Source: Yamagishiella unicocca
Taxonomy: Eukaryota > Chlorophyta > Chlorophyceae > Chlamydomonadales > Volvocaceae
Reading direction: 5' to 3'
NCBI GenBank assembly: GCA_003116995.1
Contig: BDSL01000022.1
Span: 1-64,000 of the forward strand
DNA: 64,000 bases
The position numbers and the translations under genes were made by a program. Of this stretch, positions 1 through 10,968 are shown piece by piece. Under the pieces are notes generated by a model, which was given only the letters and a program-made list of their open reading frames with translations, had not been told where the DNA came from and did no database searches. Position 1 is the first letter of the stretch, and each line of letters begins with the position of its first letter.

Positions 1-2390
1 AAGACCGAAACCCAAACCACGAGGAGTGAGGAGGAGGTGGGGGGGGGGAGGTGGGTGGGGTGGAAAGGTCTCGAATAATGTAGGTCTTGGTCTTGCGTGT
101 AGGTAGGTCGGTCTTGTGTGTAGGCCTTAGTCTTGAGCGTAGGTGTTGCCTGTCGTCCCGTCTTGATGAGCGTAGGTCTCGATCACATCGTGCGTGGTGT
201 TTACAAGCCCCGTGACAACCTGCATTAGGGGTAGGGCGGAAAGGTGGGTGCGTGTCAAAATCTGATGTGCCTTAAAGAAAATGCCAAGTGCCGTACGTCC
301 CTGGGTGTTGTCAGGGACCCGAGCAACACCCAGTGCCATCCAAGACCGAAACCCAGCCCAGGAGGAGAAGGAGGTTCGAGGGAAACCCTGGATGTCCGAA
401 AAAATCGTTTAAAACAGAAGTTTTGAGATGCATGCGGGAGAACTGGGTTGGGGATACGAAAGCCGAAGGTCGTAATATGACCTTTGGCGGCTAAGCTATA
501 TCGGCTACGGGAGACGAAAGGAAGCGAGGACCCCGCGCGACGCACGTAAACTTTTCGCAGAACCGGTTTTGGGCGCTAGCAGGAGAACTGTGGGAGTTGG
601 TGCGCTATGGGAGAGCGGACATCGCGGTCCGGTCCCAGTCCCAGTCCTAGTCGGAGTCCCAGTCCCGACCCGCCCGAATACCGACCAGATGCGTGAGGAA
701 GCCGGTCATTACCAGAGAAGGTCCGCGGTCGTCCAGGAGAGGAGGCCGAAGCCGCGCCGCGCCGCCATGGGGGACGCGAAAGCCCAGACGCAGGTCCCGA
801 CGCCCGCAGACAAGAACGCAACGACTAGCAAAAACTACCAGAACAGAGGCCCAACCCAGCGGCGGAACTCACCTGACCAGGGCCCAGAGCGGGTGGGGAA
901 GGCGGTCGACGCGAAGCATGCGGCAAGGGGCAGCAGGGGGGCGTTAGGAACAACATCCAGGCGCGGAGCGGGTGGACAGGGGTCAAAGCAACGAAGAGGC
1001 CCCAGCGGCGCGGCGAAAGAGGCGGAGGCAGGAAAGGGGAGGACGGATATACGGGGAGACGGGGACGCGGGGCTGGTACGGCGGCGTACGGCGTTGTACG
1101 GCGGAGGCCTGTATGACGGAGGGAGGAAGTGAGAAAATATGGGGCGTGAAGATGCGGGACAGGGGGGCAAGGCTAGCAGGCGAGGAGACGGGATACCGGG
1201 AGGAGAAGGAGGTGAGGGGAGGGGTAGGTGGGGTGGGGTGGAGGAGGTCTCGAATAATGTAGGTCTTGGTCTTGCGTGTAGGTAGGTCGGTCTTGTGCGT
1301 AGGCCTTAGTCTTGAGCGTAGGTGTTGCCTGTCGGCCCATCTTGAGCGTAGGTCTTAATCACATCGTGCGTGGGTGTTTACAAGCCCCGTGACAACCTGC
1401 ATTAGGGGTAGGGCGGAAAGGTGGGTGCGTGTCAAAATCTGATGTGCCTTAAAGAAAATGCCAAGTGCCGTACGTCCCTGGGTGTTGTCAGGGACCCGAG
1501 CAACACCCAGTGCCATCCAAGACCGAAACCCAGCCCAGGAGGAGAAGGAGGTGAGGGGAGGGGTAGTTGGGGTGGGGTGGAGAAGGTCTCGAATAATGTA
1601 GGTCTTGGTCTTGCGTGTAGGCAGGTTGTCGGTCTTGTGTGTAGGCCTTAGTCTTGAGCGTAGGTGTTGCCTGTCGTCCCGTCTTGATGAGCGTAGGTCT
1701 TGATCACATCGTGCGTGGTGTTTACAAGCCCCGTGACAACCTGCATTAGGGGTAGGGCGGAAAGGTGGGTGCGTGTCAAAATCTGATGTGCCTTAAGAAA
1801 ATGCCAAGTGCCGTACGTCCCTGGGTGTTGTCAGGGACCCGAGCAACACCCAGTGCCATCCAAGACCGAAACCCAGCCCAGGAGGAGAAGGAGGTGAGGG
1901 AGGGGTAGGTGGGGTGGGGTGGAGGAGGTCTCGAATAATGTAGGTCTTGGTCTTGCGTGTAGGTAGGTCGGTCTTGTGCGTAGGCCTTAGTCTTGAGCGT
2001 AGGTGTTGCCTGTCGTCCCGTCTTGATGAGCGTAGGTCTTGATCACATCGTGCGTGGTGTTTACAAGCCCCGTGACAACCTGCATTAGGGGTAGGGCGGA
2101 AAGGTGGGTGCGTGTCAAAATCTGATGTACCTTAAAGAAAATGCCAAGTGCCGTACGTCCCTGGGTGTTGTCAGGGACCCGAGCAACACCCAGTGCCATC
2201 CAAGACCGAAACCCAGCCCAGGAGGAGAAGGAGGTGAGGGGAGGGGTAGGTGGGGTGGGGTGGAGGAGGTCTCGAATAATGTAGGCCTTGGTCTTGCATG
2301 TAGGTAGGTCGGTCTTGTGCGTAGGCCTTAGTCTTGAGCGTAGGTGTTGCCTGTCGGCCCATCTTGAGCGTAGGTCTTGATTACGTCGTA
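1..2390. repeat. 344-bp satellite, array 1 (interrupted)
   Basis: Tandem monomers of about 344 bp, recognised by recurring blocks: 'gaataatgtaggtcttgg', 'catcgtgcgtggtgtttac', 'gggcggaaaggtgggtgcg' and 'gggtgttgtcagggaccc'. One copy lies before position 373 and about three and a half copies lie in 1214-2390; the stretch between is unrelated. Each monomer has a short sub-repeat of the form tcttg-n-gcgtagg and a G-rich tract (GGGG runs around 'gtaggtggggtggggtgg'). Copies differ by single bases and 1-3 bp indels. The short open frames on both strands repeat with the monomer and show no sign of being genes. Array 2 at 15.8-19.55 kb is the same family. Confidence 0.95.
374..1213. other. Unrelated ~840-bp segment inside satellite array 1
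   Basis: The satellite reading stops after 'ggaggagaaggaggt' (359-373) and resumes after a second copy of the same 15 bases (1199-1213). The DNA between is GC-rich, has no satellite similarity, and carries overlapping open frames on both strands (for example 569-1132 plus and 835-1170 minus) rich in Arg, Gly and Pro, as expected by chance at this GC content. I recognise no protein family and see no clear terminal inverted repeats. It could be an insertion with a 15-bp duplication or two array pieces joined at a purine-rich microhomology. Confidence 0.6.
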
Positions 2391-2845
2391 ATCGATGGTG
2401 TTTACGTGCCCCGCGCGCGTCTTGTGCGAAGAGCAGGAGATAGAGCTCGCTCGGGCGATGTACGTATGTAGAGTGGCAAAAGTGGAGTGGGAGCGGGGAA
2501 GTGGGGACGTGTATCAGTAGTTGGTGCACGGTGCACAATGGTAACGTGTACTTATTACATATGGGGCTTGGCATACATGGACACTTGGAACGCCAGGATG
2601 AAGGGCGGGGCAAGGCATCCGCTGCACCGAAGGCTGGGTTACTGCTGCAAAAAAAAGGCTGGCTGCGGAGCTGCTGCGCGGGTGGCTGACGGGTGGCTGA
2701 CGCTGAAGGGTTGGCTGGCTGCTGGCTGAAGTTCTGGCTGAACAGTGCAGCAGATACCTTGCCCGCCCGACCCGATCGACCCCATCAAGGTACCCAAACG
2801 TCTCGTGACTGGCAGCCTAACGAAGGTTCCCCGAACCTGACCTTA
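2390..2845. repeat. Shared ~430-bp module, copy 1 (right edge of array 1)
   Basis: The module begins near 'gtgtttacgtgccccgcgcg', continues through 'gtagagtggcaaaagtggag' and a 'ttggtgcacggtgcac' palindrome-like stretch, then a GGCTGGCTG minisatellite, and ends near 'ccgaacctgaccttact'. Related copies lie near 7455-7895, 9110-9535, 11110-11495, 13090-13395 (truncated) and 19553-19985. It marks the right edge of both 344-bp arrays and is also part of every 2-kb unit, which links the two repeat families. Confidence 0.85.
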
Positions 2846-4560
2846 CTTGCGTAGGGAGATGTTGCCTGTCGGCATGTCTTGATGAGCATAGGTCTTGATT
2901 ACATCGTGCGTGGTGTTTACAAGCCTTACAAGGCTTCAGGAAGGCCGTCAGGGTTGAGGCATGCATTCTTGGGGCCTCTAGTCGATAACGGGAAGTCGAT
3001 GGATGTGAGAATCCTGAGGAACCATATGTAGACACTAGGTAAATGTAAAACCATTTGCTAGAAGAATCTGTGAAGGCGTGGCATTGAGGGGAACGTTGAA
3101 GACGGGGCGGAGAGCGGCGGTTGGCATTAGTCGCAATGTGCGCGTCCAAACCGTTTGCATGCTAAAAGCGTTCGCAATGTAAGCTGTTCGAAGATAACCT
3201 TCAAAGCCTCTGCAATGGCCGTTTGACGCGCTACGGTGGTCGACTCTGGCCTTCTGACATGAGCATCACTGCAGTAGTAGCCAATGGCCATTTCGCAGCG
3301 CATTGACCCTCTCAGCCAGCCACACAATCAAACTTGTCACCTACCTTGTGTCTACATCTTAATGAAGTTGCTGTTGCCGGCCTTGGTTGACTTCGGGTGT
3401 GACATGTATGTTTTGCCGAGCTGGTAAGTCGGTGAATTCCCATTGTAGCGCAAATCCGACACGGAGTAGGTATATTCAAAGTAAGGTAATAAGAACTGGA
3501 GATTGAACAACAGTTGTCGGTAAGAATAAGGCCGCCAGAGACATAAATTGCGCCCGTTCGCAGGTTTGGTGCCCGCTACCACGACGACATATGGAGCAAA
3601 CCTGCAAAGTGGTCGTGACGGGATTACATAGACTCTGGATATGGAAAGAGCTTGCGACGCGTATCGCGCCGGGCAATAGCGCCGGGCTACTGCTCTTACT
3701 TACCGGATGCAAAAGCCTCCGCCTCGAGAACCTCATTCACGGCCGCGTACAAAACTCGAAGGAAAACGGCAAGACATCTGTTGCGAGGAATGATCTCGTC
3801 ATAGGCGTTGCCGAAGCCGGAATGCTATGGTTTCACCGTATGGTTATTAAAGGTTGCGAAGGAAGACTGATCTGGTATTTACATCTGTTTATAGTGCAAT
3901 AATTGAAAGGATAAATAGTCAATTGGCCTGGAGATGTGGTGCTTGTTGTCGTACCGAAGGCCAGTGGAAGGTCGATACCAAGAGCCGTCGTTATGATATC
4001 CATTACAAGGGTTGAGCCAATCTATTTTGGAGATATTAGGAGCGGGTTGGGCTGCCAAACCGCACTCGAGCCTCAACTGCACTTGACAAGCTTAACATGT
4101 GTGATCTCCAGGGTCTTCATATACTTCTTATAAAGGTACATCAAAGTGGGCATTTGGGTATCTAAGAAACGATTCACGCCGGCGGGGTTTTGTCAAAGGT
4201 TTAACAGGTGCAATGTGCTCCATACATATCATATGATACGCAGTAATCGTAGCCCAACATCTTTAACTCATTCAAACGAATTGTGGGGCCGCCGTCGGCC
4301 GAGGCGCCTGTGTCACAAATATGTTGTCCGGCAGCACGTAATGCCGGCGCATCATGCCATACGTTTTGCATGATGCATCTCAGTAATATATCAATTCTTA
4401 TGGCAAGACTCAAGGCGCCAAACAAAGCGTTGCTGGTCGGGTTCGTCAAATGCGGCAGCCCTGCACGCATGTACAGGTATGCACATATAATACGTTAATA
4501 AAGCTCCCTACATATTATTACTGACGATATCCAATGCCTCCCCGGTGTTACAACCTCACT
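2846..4560. other. No gene seen; satellite scrap and lower-GC unique DNA
   Basis: 2846-2930 is a scrap of the 344-bp satellite ('cttgatgagcataggtcttg', 'catcgtgcgtggtgtttac'). The rest is lower in GC than its surroundings and has only short open frames. The minus-strand frame 4201-4470 (89 codons) and plus-strand frame 3591-3902 (103 codons) are the longest; neither resembles a family I recognise, and neither shows convincing splice context. Confidence 0.5.
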
Positions 4561-4689
4561 GTGTCTGCAGTCCGGGCGGCGGCCGTCGCATCGCGACACT
4601 GGCGGGCCATAATCAACTGTTTCGCATTTGTGCGGTCATTCGCGTAAGTTTGTACTACAGTTTGTAGACGATTGTCTTCGGTATCGCTG

Positions 4690-4945
4690 CACTGGTGTTT
4701 GCCTAAGGGGCAACATGGTGCGTAGGCTGGCTGATAAAGCTGGGTAATAACTAGGTGCAAAGCGGAAGCGAGTTCCTGCTGGCGCTGCAATGCTGTACCC
4801 GGGCGACGGCCAGCGCCCAACCCCGGCCAAACCACAGGAAAACCACAGACGGGACCACTACCAATTCGACTGACTAGAAAACTAAACCACCCAAGGGAAT
4901 AGCCCGCGATGGGCTGAGAGCCAAAAGCAAAAAAACCGTAAGGAT
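4690..4945. repeat. Dispersed repeat, copy 1
   Basis: This stretch shares long near-identical blocks, in the same orientation, with 22640-22915: 'gctggctgataaagctggg', 'gaagcgagttcctgctggcg', 'atggccagcgcccaacc'-like text, 'accacaga', and 'gactagaaaactaaac' followed by 'cgcgatgggctgaga'. The copies differ by substitutions and a few short indels. No open frame is conserved between them, so this is probably an old non-coding transposon piece. Copy 1 directly precedes the UBR-type gene fragment. Confidence 0.8.
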
Positions 4946-5237
4946 GGGTTGGGTCGAGGGAAGCCTGATCGCCACCCACCCGCCGAGACGGCGCAGGCGG
5001 TGGAGGCGGCGGAGCTGCAGGCGGCGCCATGCGCATCGGCGCTGGCAGGGCACTTGGCGGCGGCGCTGGGCCTCACAGACGTCGTCGACGCCCTGGAAGG
5101 GCAGCGCCGGGGACCCAGGCAGCGGCGGCAGCGTGGGCAGGGAGGCGGCGGCGGCGTGGTGGCAACCTCGGAGGGGGCGAGGCCACCTGCCGAAGCATTG
5201 CAACCGCTACAGCAGCAGTCTTCCTATGCCGGGCCGG

Positions 5238-5990
5238 TGTGGCACCGAGGCCTGCCCTCGCCGCCCTCGCTGATACCGCGCGCAGCCGCAGCTGTTCCAG
5301 AAGCTCTTCCTGCATTTCGCGGAAGCCACCTGCCCCGAATGCGGCGCTAAGCCCAAGAATCCCGCGCTGTGTCTGCTGATGGTGGGCCGTTACCGGTACG
5401 TGTGCAACCTGTGGCGCGGCTGCGTGGACATGCGGGGCGGCGGGCTGCTGCACGCGCGGGAGCACTGCGGGGCGGGGTACCGCGCTGCTGCTCAGCCTGC
5501 GCTCCACACGAGTGATGGCGCTGCGGGGGAACCGGCTGGCAGTGTGCCAGTCGCTGGGACGCGCACGGTGGGTCATCGTTGTCGCTGCGTTGCGCCCGGG
5601 CAGCAGAGTGTGCGTGCACACAGGATGAGGTAGTTGGATGACAGGTAATGGCGCCGCTGCCCCCTCCTCCTGTCCTGGCACCTGTTCTGGCACCCCACCT
5701 CGAGAAACCCCCTCCGCGACTCCGGCCCCACCTCTTAAGTCCCTGTGGCGCCCGGTCCTCATCCCCCGTCCCGGTTCTGAACTCATCTTCCTTTGCTAGC
5801 AAGTCCCCCTTTTTCTCCTACGGGGTTTCCTTCAACGGGTTTCCGCGCTGCTATCCGGTCATGGGGGTGGCCCTCGCCGGCGATGAGGACCCCGACCTGC
5901 GGCCAGGCCGGCCGCCGGGAGCCGGCCCCGTGCAGCGTGCAGCCGTGCAAACGAGAGCAGCTGGGGAAACGGTTCACGGCATCGGCTGAA
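5238..5990 (+). pseudogene. UBR/PRT6-type N-recognin E3 ubiquitin ligase, C-terminal fragment
   Basis: Seen: a zinc-ligand pair CPECG (about 5330-5344), PALCLL (about 5357-5375), VCNLW and HCGAG (about 5400-5478). In the next frame come ALLLSLRSTRVM and ALRGNRLAVCQSL (about 5485-5560). After a likely intron, GDEDPDLRPGRP lies at about 5879-5914, followed in yet another frame by a short Cys/Lys-rich tail. This order matches the C-terminal domain of UBR-family ligases, which ubiquitinate proteins bearing N-degrons; there the last block is a GEED-x-LRRGRP motif. Damage: an extra G in the run at about 5475-5479 shifts the frame; about 5 bp are missing where a YLD motif should follow QSL; the second zinc pair has lost a Cys (CLLMVG in place of CLLCG). 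The N-recognition domains and RING are absent, so this is a fragment. Confidence 0.75.
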
Positions 5991-6259
5991 GAAATTTTGA
6001 ACGCAGCACTGTGGCTTTTATTCGTGCTCAAAACAGCGGTCAGGGACGGATCGGGTCCAGGCCGCGGCACCGTTGCCGGTGCGAATGTTTTTGCGTACAG
6101 TGCTCCTGGCGAAGGGACTGCACGGCAGCGGCGGTGTCTCCTACGTCGCTACGAGGGGTTGTTGCCGTGCGAGAGAGTCGGTTAGAACTCGGGTACAAAT
6201 TCTTACATTCAATTGTTTAACAAGGGTTTACAGATTAGTACCGGAAATTTTCCGCCTTC
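5991..6259. other. No feature recognised
   Basis: Short open frames only; nothing recognised between the ubiquitin-ligase fragment and the following degenerate repeat. Confidence 0.4.
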
Positions 6260-6775
6260 TGATCTTCCCATCGGTGCGCAAGTCGGCTCAAGGCCGGTGC
6301 CAACTAATCGTCCCATTGCTAATTACAGACGCCGGCCTATTACGCCACCTCATCTTCCCGAGAATGGGCTCTTTGCCGATGCCTCCTTATTCTCCCATTA
6401 ATACCTGATGCGGGCTCAAGGTCAGGCCCACCTGATCCTCCCGGTGCCAAAAACTGACGCCGGCTCAAGGCCGACGCCGTCTGGTCCTCCCATTATAACT
6501 GATGCCGGCTCAAGCCTGTTGGCCCCAGACTTCCCCATTTGTAATGACCGATCCGGGCTCATCAAGGCCGACGTCACCTGATCCTCCTTATAAACAGGAA
6601 ACGACCTAAGGCCGGCGCCTCCTAATCCTCCCGATGGCAATAATCGCCTACTTATCCTCCCATTGGTGCCCAAGGCGGCAGAAGGCCAATGCCAGGTGAT
6701 CCTCCAATTGCTTATAGCCGATGACGGCTCGCTCAAAGCCGGCGCCTCCTGATCCTTCTTGTAAACCGGAAAGGA
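6260..6775. repeat. Degenerate ~60-bp tandem repeat
   Basis: About eight diverged copies of a unit that reads roughly 'gatgccggctcaaggccgac' then 'gcctcctgatcctcccatt' and a short AT-rich linker. Anchors of the 'ggctcaagg' or 'tgatcctcc' type recur near 6285, 6412, 6461, 6508, 6565, 6610, 6695 and 6740. Copies differ strongly in length and sequence, indicating an old array. No protein is supported. Confidence 0.75.
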
Positions 6776-7324
6776 GGAGGAGGCGGTGAGAAGAGGCGCC
6801 CGCAGAGGGATGGGAAAGGTCTTGCTTGTGTGGTCGCCTTGAGCGGTCTTGAGCGCAGGTCTTGGTCGTAGGCCGGTCTTCAGCGTAGGACTTGAAGCTA
6901 AACGAGGTATTGGGGTATGCCCCCAAAGCCTTCCCATCCCGGAGCAGAGGGATCCTACCTTCAGAATTTGCGCGAAGTCCTACCTTCAGGATTGGCGCGA
7001 AGTAAGACCGATGAGCTCCTCTGAAGGCAACGAATATACGCATCCCATCCAACCCATACGACCCACTGCCTGGCGCACGATGCCTCAACCCAAACCCGAG
7101 CCCGGTGCATGCCGCACTGTCGCCTTACTACCAAACCCTGGCCTCTCTCCCCTTCGCAACGCATGGCAGATTTTACGACCCGCGCATGGCATCAACCGCC
7201 CTTCCCAACACATGGCAGACGCCACAGCCCGCGCATAGTGTCTGAGGGCCCTGAAATACCCTAAAACCCCCTCCCAACAAATGGCAGACGCCACAGCCCG
7301 CACCTACATGCCTTAGCTTTAGAT
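6776..7324. other. Mixed repeat scraps, no gene
   Basis: 6840-6900 holds scraps resembling the 'gtcttgagcgtaggtcttg' sub-repeat of the 344-bp satellite. 7155-7300 has three spaced copies of 'acatggcagacgccacagcc'-type text, two of them near identical. A lone CCCTAAAA near 7260 is not a telomere array. No coding feature supported. Confidence 0.5.
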
Positions 7325-8970
7325 GGTCACCAGCAGTTGGCCAGCGGGTTGGCAAAGGGTACACTGCCGAGTATCATGGAAGCCCTCTCCGGCCCTTGCA
7401 GGCGCAGATACTCGCAGCAGGGAGCTCCGGCCGGGGCGCAGCAGTTGCACGTAGGTCTCCAGCGACGAAGCGCAGGAGAGCTCGGGCGATGTATGTAGAG
7501 TGGCAAAAGTGGAGTGGGAGGAGGTGGGGGCGTGTATCAGTAGTTGGTGCACGATACACAACGGTGACGTGTACCTATTATGGGGCTGGGCACACAGGCA
7601 ACGCCGGGACGAACGGCCGGGCAAGGCATCCGCTACACCAAAGGCTGGATTACTGCTGAGAAAGCTGGCTGCTGAAGGCTGCTGCGCGGGTGGCTGACGG
7701 CTGGCTGGCTGCTGAAGGCTGCGCGGGTGGCTGACGGCTGGCTGGCGCTGAAAGGTTGGCTGGCTGGCTGGCTGGCTGACGTACTGGCTGAGCAGTGCAG
7801 TAGATGCCTTGCCCCACCCGACCGACCCCATCGAGATACCCACAAGCCCCGTGACTGGCAGCCCAACAAGGGATTTCCGAACCTGACATTACTAGTCGTG
7901 CCAGCAGGTGGCCTGCCTGCCCGGGCCACACCTCATCCCCAAACCGAAACCCAGCGGGCCCTGACACACCTACTGTGCGTACCTTGCTTGCCTTGCGATG
8001 TGCCTGACCAATAACGTCGCTGCGGTCGAGCTCGAGTTGCCGCCGGCCGCAGCAGTAGCAACGGCGCTTCTCGTCACCGCCGCATCGCAAGCATCCTGAA
8101 AAAGCCCAGCCGCCCTTAATCCGCGGGAAACCGCCCACATGGAGACCTGCGGGCGGGTCTACCGCCCGCATTGAGCTAGATAGCTCCAGTAGTCCTGCGG
8201 GAATGGAAACGAAGGCGGGAATAAGTACGGGGGCCGCTATCGTCCTGGCGCGCTAGCGTAATCACCCCGGAGGGGGGGGCCGCCAGAGACCTCGTGCTCG
8301 TAACGCAATCACCCCCCCCTCATCCACACGCCCCGGTCGGACACGACGGAACAAACGAACCTGCCCGCGCGCGAGCACGCAGCCGTGCCGCCGCAGGCGA
8401 AAACCCAGTCCCAAACGCGAAGCTCCTGAAGGGGCCCTACCCCATCCCTAACCAATTACGCAACACGTGAATTCCGGCCCGGCACATGACACGTCAAAAC
8501 CAAACCCGAGCACACAGCATGCCGTACGTGACCCAAAATCCAGCCCAGCACGCGCCGTGCATGACCTCCGAAGCGCACCCATCCCTGAGCAAGCACACTA
8601 CCTTAAAAGGACTCCGCGACGGCCGAAGAAGCTCCTCCGTGGTGGGCGCGCGTCTGCTGTCCAGCCAGAAGCGGCGCCGGTTAGCTTACGACGGCGGAAG
8701 CTGCTTGCCACCGCCGAACCGATGCCGGCGGAACTCCCCCGCCTGCAGCGAGCGTAGGATATCTGCGGGAGCACCATTGATGAGGGCTGCGTTAGTTGAT
8801 CGCAGGGCTGCGTTAGTTGATTCGCGATAAATGCTTGTTACGCGCCAGCATATATTACACCCCGCGTGCATGAACAAGTGAACCCCGTGTACGCTGCTGT
8901 GAACATCGTGCACCTCCCTCATCCAACCCCCCTCCCCCAGGACCCGCGCCTACATACCTTAGCTTTAGAC
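7325..8970. repeat. 2-kb tandem unit 1 (carries a 356-bp deletion)
   Basis: First of three full tandem units, counted from 'ggtcaccagcag' to the next 'ggtcaccagcag'. It is 1646 bp long against about 1995 bp for units 2 and 3. It contains the shared ~430-bp module, a GGCTGGCTG minisatellite, the double hairpin at 8149-8186 and a 'gctgcgttagttgat' direct duplication near 8788-8820. The short block that units 2 and 3 carry twice is present once here, with the intervening 356 bp missing. Open frames are short and do not persist in frame across units; no protein family recognised. Confidence 0.9.
8149..8186. other. Double hairpin in 2-kb unit 1
   Basis: Two adjacent perfect inverted repeats: 'gcgggcgg' and 'ccgcccgc' with a 5-base loop, then 'gagct' and 'agctc' with a 4-base loop. 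The same 38 bases recur at 10149-10186 and 12101-12138. Function unknown. Confidence 0.7.
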
Positions 8971-10968
8971 GGTCACCAGCAGGTGGCCAGCGGGTTGGCA
9001 AAGGGTACACTGCCGAGTATCATGGAAGCCCTCCCCGGCCCTTGCAGGCGCAGATCCTCGCAGCAGGGAGTCCGGCCGGGGCGCAGCAGTTGCACGTAGG
9101 TCTCCAGCGACGAAGCGCAGGAGAGCTCGGGCGATGTATGTAGAGTGGCAAAAGTGGAGTGGGAGGAGGCGGGGGCGTGTATCAGTAGTTGGTGCACGAT
9201 GCACAACGGTGACGTGTACTTATTATGGGGCTGGGCACACAGGCAACGCCGGGACGAACGGCCGGGCAAGGCATCCGCTACACCAAAGGCTGGATTACTG
9301 CTGAGAAAGCTGGCTGCTGAAGGCTGCTGCGCGGGTGGCTGCTGACGGGTGGCTGGCTGCTGAAGGCTGCGCGGGTGGCTGACGGCTGGCTGGCGCTGAA
9401 AGGTTGGCTGGCTGGCTGAAGTACTGGCTGAGCAGTGCAGCAGATGCCTTGCCCCACCCGACCGACCCCATCGAGATACCCACAAGCCCCGTGACTGGCA
9501 GCCCAACAAGGGATTTCCGAACCTGACATTACTAGTCGCTGGTCAGCAGGTGGCCTGCCTGCCCGGGCCACACCTCACCCCCAAACCGAAACCCAGCGGG
9601 CCCGGACACAACTACTGTGCGTACCTTGCTTGCCTTGCGATGTGCCTGACCAATAACGTCGCTGCGGTCGAGCTCGAGTTGCCGCCGGCCGAAGCAGTAG
9701 CAACGGCGCTTCTCGTCACCGCCGCATCACAACCGTATGAAAGACGCTCCACCGCCTGTAATCTGCGGGGAGCAGTGTTTGTTTTGGTTCACATTGTCTA
9801 AGCTTATTTGTGACGTAGATGAGCATTGATCAGCACTGCAAGCGGTATATGTCCCGGATGTTCGCGACGCAGGGAGACGATTACGACAACAAAACCCTAC
9901 CAATCCTGTACAGCTCGGGAGGAACCTACCTGCCAAGAGTGTCTCCAGGATGCATTAGCCACCTCAGCTGCAGGTAAAGAGCCAGTTGCCGTACGTCGTG
10001 CCTGCTCAAGAATGCCGCTGCGGTCGAGCTCGAGTTGCCGCCCCAGCAGCAGCGGTAGCAACCGCGCTTCACGTCACCGCCGCATCGCAAGCATCCTGAA
10101 AAAGCCCAGCCGCCCTTAATCCGCGGGAAGCCGCCCACATGGAGACCTGCGGGCGGGTCTACCGCCCGCATTGAGCTAGATAGCTCCAGTAGTCCTGCGG
10201 GAACGGACACGAAGGCGGGAATAAGTACGGGGGGCGCTATCGTCCTGGCGCGCTAGCGTAATCACCCCGGAGGGGGGGGCCGCCAGAGACCTCGTGCTCG
10301 TAACGCAATCACCCCGCCCTCATCCACACGCCCAGGTCAGACACGACGAAACGAACGAACCTGCCCGCGCGCGAGCACGCCGCAGGCGAAGACACAGTCC
10401 CAAACGCAAAGCTCCTGAAGGGGCCCTACCCCGTCCCTAACCAATAATGCAACACGTGAATTCCGGCCCGGCACATGACACGTCAAAACCAAACCCGAGC
10501 ACACAGCATGCCGTACGTGACCCAAAACCCAGCCCAGCACGCGCCGTGCATGACCTCCGAAGCCCACCCATCCCTGAGCAAGCACACTACCTTGAAAGGA
10601 CTCCGCGACGGCCGAAGCAGCTCCTCCGTGGTGGGCGCGCGTCTGCTGTCCAGCCAGAAGCGGCGCCGGTTAGCTTACGACGGCGGAAGCTGCTTGCCAC
10701 CGCCGAACCGATGCCGGCGGAACTCCCCCGCCTGGAGCGAGCGTACGTAGGATATCTGCGGGAGCACCATTGATGAGGGCTGCGTTAGTTGATCGCAGGG
10801 CTGCGTTAGTTGATCCGCGATAAATGCTTGTTACGCGGCCATCATGTATTACACCCCGCGTGCATGAACAAGTGACCCCCGTGTACGCTGCTGTCAACAT
10901 CGTGCACCTCCCTCATCCAACCCCCCTCCCCCAGGACCCGCACCTACGTACATACCTCAGCTTTAGAC
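8971..10968. repeat. 2-kb tandem unit 2 (full length)
   Basis: 1998-bp unit, nearly identical to unit 3. It includes the 9727-10010 stretch absent from unit 1, flanked by two related ~75-bp blocks that both begin 'gctgcggtcgagctcgag' (9661 and 10017). The reading frames seen on either strand differ in extent between units because of small indels, which argues against a conserved protein. Confidence 0.9.
10149..10186. other. Double hairpin in 2-kb unit 2
   Basis: Same pair of stem-loops as in unit 1 (8-bp GC stem with 5-base loop, then 5-bp stem with 4-base loop), unchanged in sequence. Confidence 0.7.

Noticed and set aside
7255..7275. CCCTAAAA, the Chlamydomonas-type telomere unit
   Set aside because: Only one copy, not tandem; not evidence for a telomere.
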